Assembly (NCBI GenBank): GCA_008711295.1
Contig: VUYV01000778.1
Location: forward strand, 38,425-102,424
Source of the DNA: Anarhynchus alexandrinus
Taxonomy: Eukaryota; Chordata; Aves; Charadriiformes; Charadriidae
Length of the DNA: 64,000 nt
Reading direction: 5' to 3'
Below are positions 60,273 to 64,000 of this stretch, piece after piece. Both the position numbers and the translations under genes were made by a program. Under the pieces are notes generated by a model. The model searched no databases. It was not told the origin of the DNA and worked only from the letters and a program-made list of their open reading frames with translations. Position 1 is the stretch's first letter; every line of letters starts with the position of its first letter.

Positions 60273-61276
60273 ACTTGGCTTCTATAGTTTCCAGGTCAGG
60301 CTTGTAGTGCGGCTGAGCATATATTCCTACGAGGTGCGCTCACACAGTATACAATATCTACATGGTTGACCACACAGACCAAGAAACACGGAAAACACAG
60401 CAGTCATGCAAATAGGAACAGCACAAACAACCTGATATTGTTGCCCTCTCTGGCTAACCGGGATGAAAGGCCATTAACTGAAAACATGTACATACATGCA
60501 TATATTCACATATATATGCTGTGGAGACCTCCAGTAGCTGGCCCTAGGTACTCAGGTCTATCCAGTAGTTGTCCACACCTCTGAGGCCCACAGTCTCACT
60601 CTGGTTACTTGTTCTCAGACATATGCACCCACCCGCCCACAGACACACACACTGACCTTAGACATCCAGTCTATGCAGAAGCTGGCTCTGGATCCCCTGG
60701 TCTCCCCGTTGTCTCACATGCAAAAGGGTCTTTCTGCTAGGTGGTCCAGACCTCTGGCCTTACCAATAGCTAACCAGAACTCTGGCCTGTACTCTGGTAC
60801 TTGGTTTGATCCTCCTGCCCACTCCTCCCAATAGCCAAATTGCAGATTCCCTTGTTTCTCCAGTACCTGGCCCAGACTTAGGTCTGCTTCAACTCAAGGC
60901 TCCCAGTCCTCTTATCTTACACATTGGCTAGTCTGGCTTGATATTCATTAGTGATTGCACACATTGACATACACACCCACACAGTATGCTCTTACTCCAG
61001 TCGCTATAGCTGCTGGTAACCCAGACACAGGGGTTCTTATGACCTATGATTTCCCCTCTAATTGCTGACACAACTGCAACCCCATTTTTTTCTTTTCCTG
61101 AATGCAGCTTGTAGCCATGTTTGCTTCTCCTTTTTTTTTTTTCTTCCCAAACTCTTTTCAAATAAACAACCTGCCACTAATTACCTTTTTTTTTTTCTCA
61201 TTGGTCCCAATTCTATTACTTTCATATCTGTATTTGGTATTTCTGACACTATTACTGAGCAATTTTGGACAAATAT
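60273..61276. other. Unassigned, possibly repeat-derived
   Basis: About 1 kb with related phrases recurring every 50-80 bp (GTACC/GTACTCTGG, CCAGACCTCTGG, AGAACTCTGG), CA-rich and T-rich tracts (T runs near 61131 and 61188). It has the feel of a long LTR or internally repetitive element, but I found no ends. Confidence 0.3.
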
Positions 61277-62175
61277 AGAACCATAGAATGGTTTGGATTG
61301 GAAGAGACCTTAAAGATCATCTAGTTCCAACCCCCAAGCCGTGGCCAGGGACACCTCCCACTAGACTAGGTTGCTCAAAGCCCCGTCCAACCTGGCCTTG
61401 AACACTTCCAGGGATGGGGTAGCCACAGCTTCTCTGGGAAACCTGTTCCAGTGTCTCACCACCATCACAGTAAAGAACTTCTTCCTAATAACTAATTTAA
61501 ATATGAACTCTTTCCATTTAAAACAGTTACTTCTTGTCCTACTACACTCCCTGATCAAGAGTCCCTCCCCAGCTTTCCTGTAGGCCCCCTTCAGACACTG
61601 GAAGGCTGCTCTAAGGTCTCCCCAGAGCCTTCTCTTCTCCAGGCTGAACAACTCCATCTCTCTCAGTCTGTCCTCATAGGATAGGTGCTCCAGGCCTCTG
61701 ATCATCTTCGTGGCCCTCCTCCGGACTCTCTCCAACAGGTCCGTGTCCTTATGTTGAGGGCCCCAGAGCTGGATGCAGTACTCCAGGTGTGGTCTCATGA
61801 GCGGAGTAGAGGGGCAGAATCATCTCCTTTGACCTGCTGGCCACGCTTCTTTTGATTCAGCCCAGGATGTGGTTGGCTCTCTGGGCTATGAGTGCACATT
61901 GCCAGCTCATGTTGAGTTTCTCATCAACCAACACCCCAGTTTTATCTACCAGTATCCCCAAGTCCTTCTCCTCAGGGCTGCTCTCAGTCCATTCCCCACC
62001 CAGCCTGTATTTGTGCTTGGGACTTAGGGGACCTTGCACTTGGCCTTGTTGAACTTCATGAGATTTGCACAGGCCCACCTCTTAAGCCTGTCCAGGTCCC
62101 TCCGGATGGCATCCCTTCCCTCCAGCATGTCAACCGCACCACACAGCTTGGTGTCGCCAGCAAACTTGCTGAGCA
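61277..62175 (-). mobile_element. CR1 LINE, 3' portion, reverse strand
   Basis: Starts AGAACCATAGAATGG and GGATTGGAAGAGACCTTAAA, open C-terminal frame 61361-61798, then RT C-terminal region to about 62175, where it is cut by the next copy. Confidence 0.93.
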
Positions 62176-62186
62176 CATACTCAATC

Positions 62187-63290
62187 ATAGAATCACAGAA
62201 TCATAGAATCATAGAATCATAGAATCATTTGGGTTGGAAGGGACCTTTAAGATACATCAACCTAATACTGCCAAAACTACTACTAAACCATGTCCTCAAG
62301 CACCACATCTACCCGTCTTTTAAATACCTTCAGGGGTGGTGATTCCACCACTTCCCTGGGCAGCCTATTCCAATGTTTGACAACCCTTTTCAGTGAAGAA
62401 ATTTTTCCTTGTATTAAATCTAAACCTAGCCTGATGTATCTTGAGGTGATTTCCTCTTGTCCTATCACTTGTTAATAGTGAGCAGAGGTCAACCCCCACC
62501 TCTCTACAGCCTCCTTTCAGGTAGTTGTAGAGAGTGATAAGGTCTACCCTGAGCCTCCTCTTCTCCAGGCTAAACTATCCCAGCTCCTTCTGACACTCCT
62601 CATAAGACTTGTGCTCCAGACCCCTCACCAGCTTCATTGCCCTTCTCTGGACATGCTCCAACCCCTCAATGTCCTTCTTGTAGTGAGGGGCCCAAAACTG
62701 AACACAGTATTCAAGGTGGGGCCTCACCAGTGTCAAGTACAGGGGGACGATCACTTCCCTAGTCCTACTGGCCACACTATTCCTGATACAAGCCAGGATG
62801 TTGTTGGCCTTCTTGGCCACCTGGCCACACTGCTAGCTCATGTTCAGCTGGCTGTCAAGCAACACCCCCAGGTCCTTTTCTGCTGGGCAGCTTTCCAGCC
62901 ACTCCTCCCCAAGCCTGTAGCGCTGCATGGGGTTTTTGTGACCCACGTGCAGGACCCGGCACTTGGCCTTGTTGAACCTCATACCATTGGCCTTGGCCCA
63001 TTGATTCAACCTGTCCAGATCCCTCTGTAGAGCTTTCCTACCCTGAAGCAGGTCAACATTCCCGCCTAACTTGGTGGTGTCTGCAAACTTACTGAGGGTG
63101 CACTCGATCCCCTTGTTGATAAAGACATTAAAGAGAACTGATCCCAATACTGAGCCCTGAGGAACACCACTCATGAACAGCTGCCAACCGGATTTAAGTC
63201 CGTTCATCACCACTCTTTGGGCCCGGCCTTCCAGCCTGTTTTTCACCCTCCAAAGCATATGCCCATCCAAGCCATAAGCGGTTCTCACTG
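62187..63290 (-). mobile_element. CR1 LINE inserted next to the previous copy
   Basis: Begins with five reverse terminal octamers (CATAGAAT, 62187-62228), GGTTGGAAGGGACCTTTAAG, then antisense ORF2 to the RT region ([28 protein letters not shown] where the catalytic ADD has become ADT). The preceding copy resumes in no obvious way after 63290, so this is an end-to-end stack rather than a proven nest. Confidence 0.93.
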
Positions 63291-63593
63291 GAGATGTGCC
63301 TCTTCACACTTGCAGTCAGCGCTACCTCCTCCTGTGGTAGCAACACCAAGACAAATGCAAACAGGTTTAACACTAGAAAGAAAGCCAAGTTTTCCCATAA
63401 CCAGGGCCTATTCTGGAAGAAAGCAGAGGCGTACATTAGTTTCGCTGTTAAATTGCAGGCAGGAAAGGTTGAGTAATATTTTGCAATAAATTGCAGGGGA
63501 GAGTTTGAGTGATATTTTTAGTTGCTTTTGCAATTTAACGTGAACAAGTGTTTCTGACAACCAAAAGGTTTCCATCCCCTACCTCTGATGGTG
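63291..63593. other. Right-edge sequence, possibly retroviral
   Basis: A/T-rich with a repeated AAATTGCAGG phrase (about 63449 and 63487). Would be internal sequence of the element whose primer site is at the window edge. No recognised frame. Confidence 0.3.
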
Positions 63594-63950
63594 TCAATTT
63601 GGTGTAAGCATTAAAGGGCAAAGTAAACTTTCCCCAGGTAAAATCAAAAGTGTAATTAGTAATAGAATCCATACGTGATGCCCGAGATGTACAAGTAAAA
63701 CTGTTATCCCAGTTATCATATTATAGATCTGTATTCCAAACCACAGCAGAATAGCACGTTTAAACCACTGCATACAAACACAAAGAGCAAATAAACCATA
63801 CAACACATTCAGCAGGTTAAGCAGCATTGCATCAATTAACTTTAAACAAAGATTTCTAAAGGCATGATATAACATTTCGCCTAAGAACAACATGGTGTGA
63901 GCTGTCTGTTTTAATTTCTGAGCAAGCTGGAACTCTAACTGTTCAGGCAA
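63594..63950 (-). CDS. Hydrophobic 118-codon ORF behind a retroviral primer site
   Basis: The longest clean frame at the right edge. An amphipathic N-terminal part (residues about 1-35) is followed by three or so hydrophobic segments (about 38-60, 64-82 and 88-108), for example LLNVLYGLFALCVCM and VWILLLITLLILPG. It starts about 30 bp after the primer-site-like motif in the retroviral sense, where gag would normally be approached, but nothing gag-like is seen. It could be a retroelement accessory frame, a coding exon of a host gene, or chance. Product unknown. Confidence 0.3.
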   Translation of the reverse strand: MPEQLEFQLAQKLKQTAHTMLFLGEMLYHAFRNLCLKLIDAMLLNLLNVLYGLFALCVCMQWFKRAILLWFGIQIYNMITGITVLLVHLGHHVWILLLITLLILPGESLLCPLMLTPN

Positions 63951-63981
63951 TGTACCAGAGCCCTGGTCAAGCCCCGCTCGT

Positions 63982-63999
63982 GCTCCACATTGGGTGCCA
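63982..63999 (-). other. Primer-binding-site-like motif, tRNA-Lys(1,2) type
   Basis: Minus strand reads TGGCACCCAATGTGGAGC, 15 of 18 matching the Lys(1,2) primer site (TGGCGCCCAACGTGGGGC). All three differences are G-to-A or C-to-T, the kind produced by decay. The LTR expected just beyond 64000 is outside the window. Confidence 0.5.
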
Positions 64000-64000
64000 A

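Noticed and set aside
1..64000. tRNA genes, CRISPR arrays and bacterial-type operons
   Set aside because: None seen; the sequence is vertebrate with spliced genes and LINEs. The only tRNA-like sequences are the retroviral primer sites.

Overview
The window looks like bird genomic DNA. It is dense in CR1 non-LTR retrotransposons ending in ATTCTRTG-type octamers, carries LTRs of the kind found in avian endogenous retroviruses, and contains an intact olfactory receptor of the bird-expanded OR14-like type. Everything was read by eye, with no alignments, so repeat limits are good to roughly 10-30 bp and the species cannot be named. Only about 2 kb of the 64 kb is convincingly protein coding.

Layout: 0-0.7 kb holds a CR1 tail and a broken reverse-strand retrovirus (tRNA-Trp primer site plus one LTR). 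1.2-3.4 kb is a degenerate telomere-like minisatellite of roughly 18-bp units whose orientation flips near 3.09 kb. 8.07-11.98 kb is a complete seven-exon alpha-2,8-sialyltransferase gene (363 codons, all splice phases consistent). 12.7-34.6 kb is mostly repeats: many CR1 copies, a solo LTR with a perfect 5-bp target-site duplication (23.28-24.12 kb) and pieces of another LTR family. A decayed olfactory receptor lies at about 34.9-35.2 kb (minus) and an intact one at 38.6-39.6 kb (plus). 42.3-44.7 and 50.8-51.6 kb are diverged copies of one duplicated segment. 47.7-50.0 kb holds two CR1 copies meeting tail to tail.

The most interesting part is 52-59 kb, a small cluster of immunoglobulin-heavy-type variable (VH) segments. 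There are three leader exons of exactly 46 nt with the same splice phase, two recognisable V exons each followed by a recombination signal with a 23-bp spacer (one with a perfect CACAGTG heptamer), an octamer ATGCAAAT, and at least two further decayed V pieces. The best V exon is open throughout but has Cys where the invariant core Trp should be, and its framework 3 resembles clan I rather than the clan III pattern of chicken VH genes. The cluster could be the edge of an IGHV locus or VH-type delta genes (VH-delta) of a T-cell receptor locus. No D, J or constant segment was found.

The right end (61.3-63.3 kb) is stacked CR1. The last 18 bases resemble a tRNA-Lys(1,2) primer-binding site of a second reverse-strand retroviral element, followed by a 118-codon hydrophobic ORF. 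The sialyltransferase, olfactory and V-segment genes share no evident pathway; their proximity probably reflects a repeat-rich, duplicating region.
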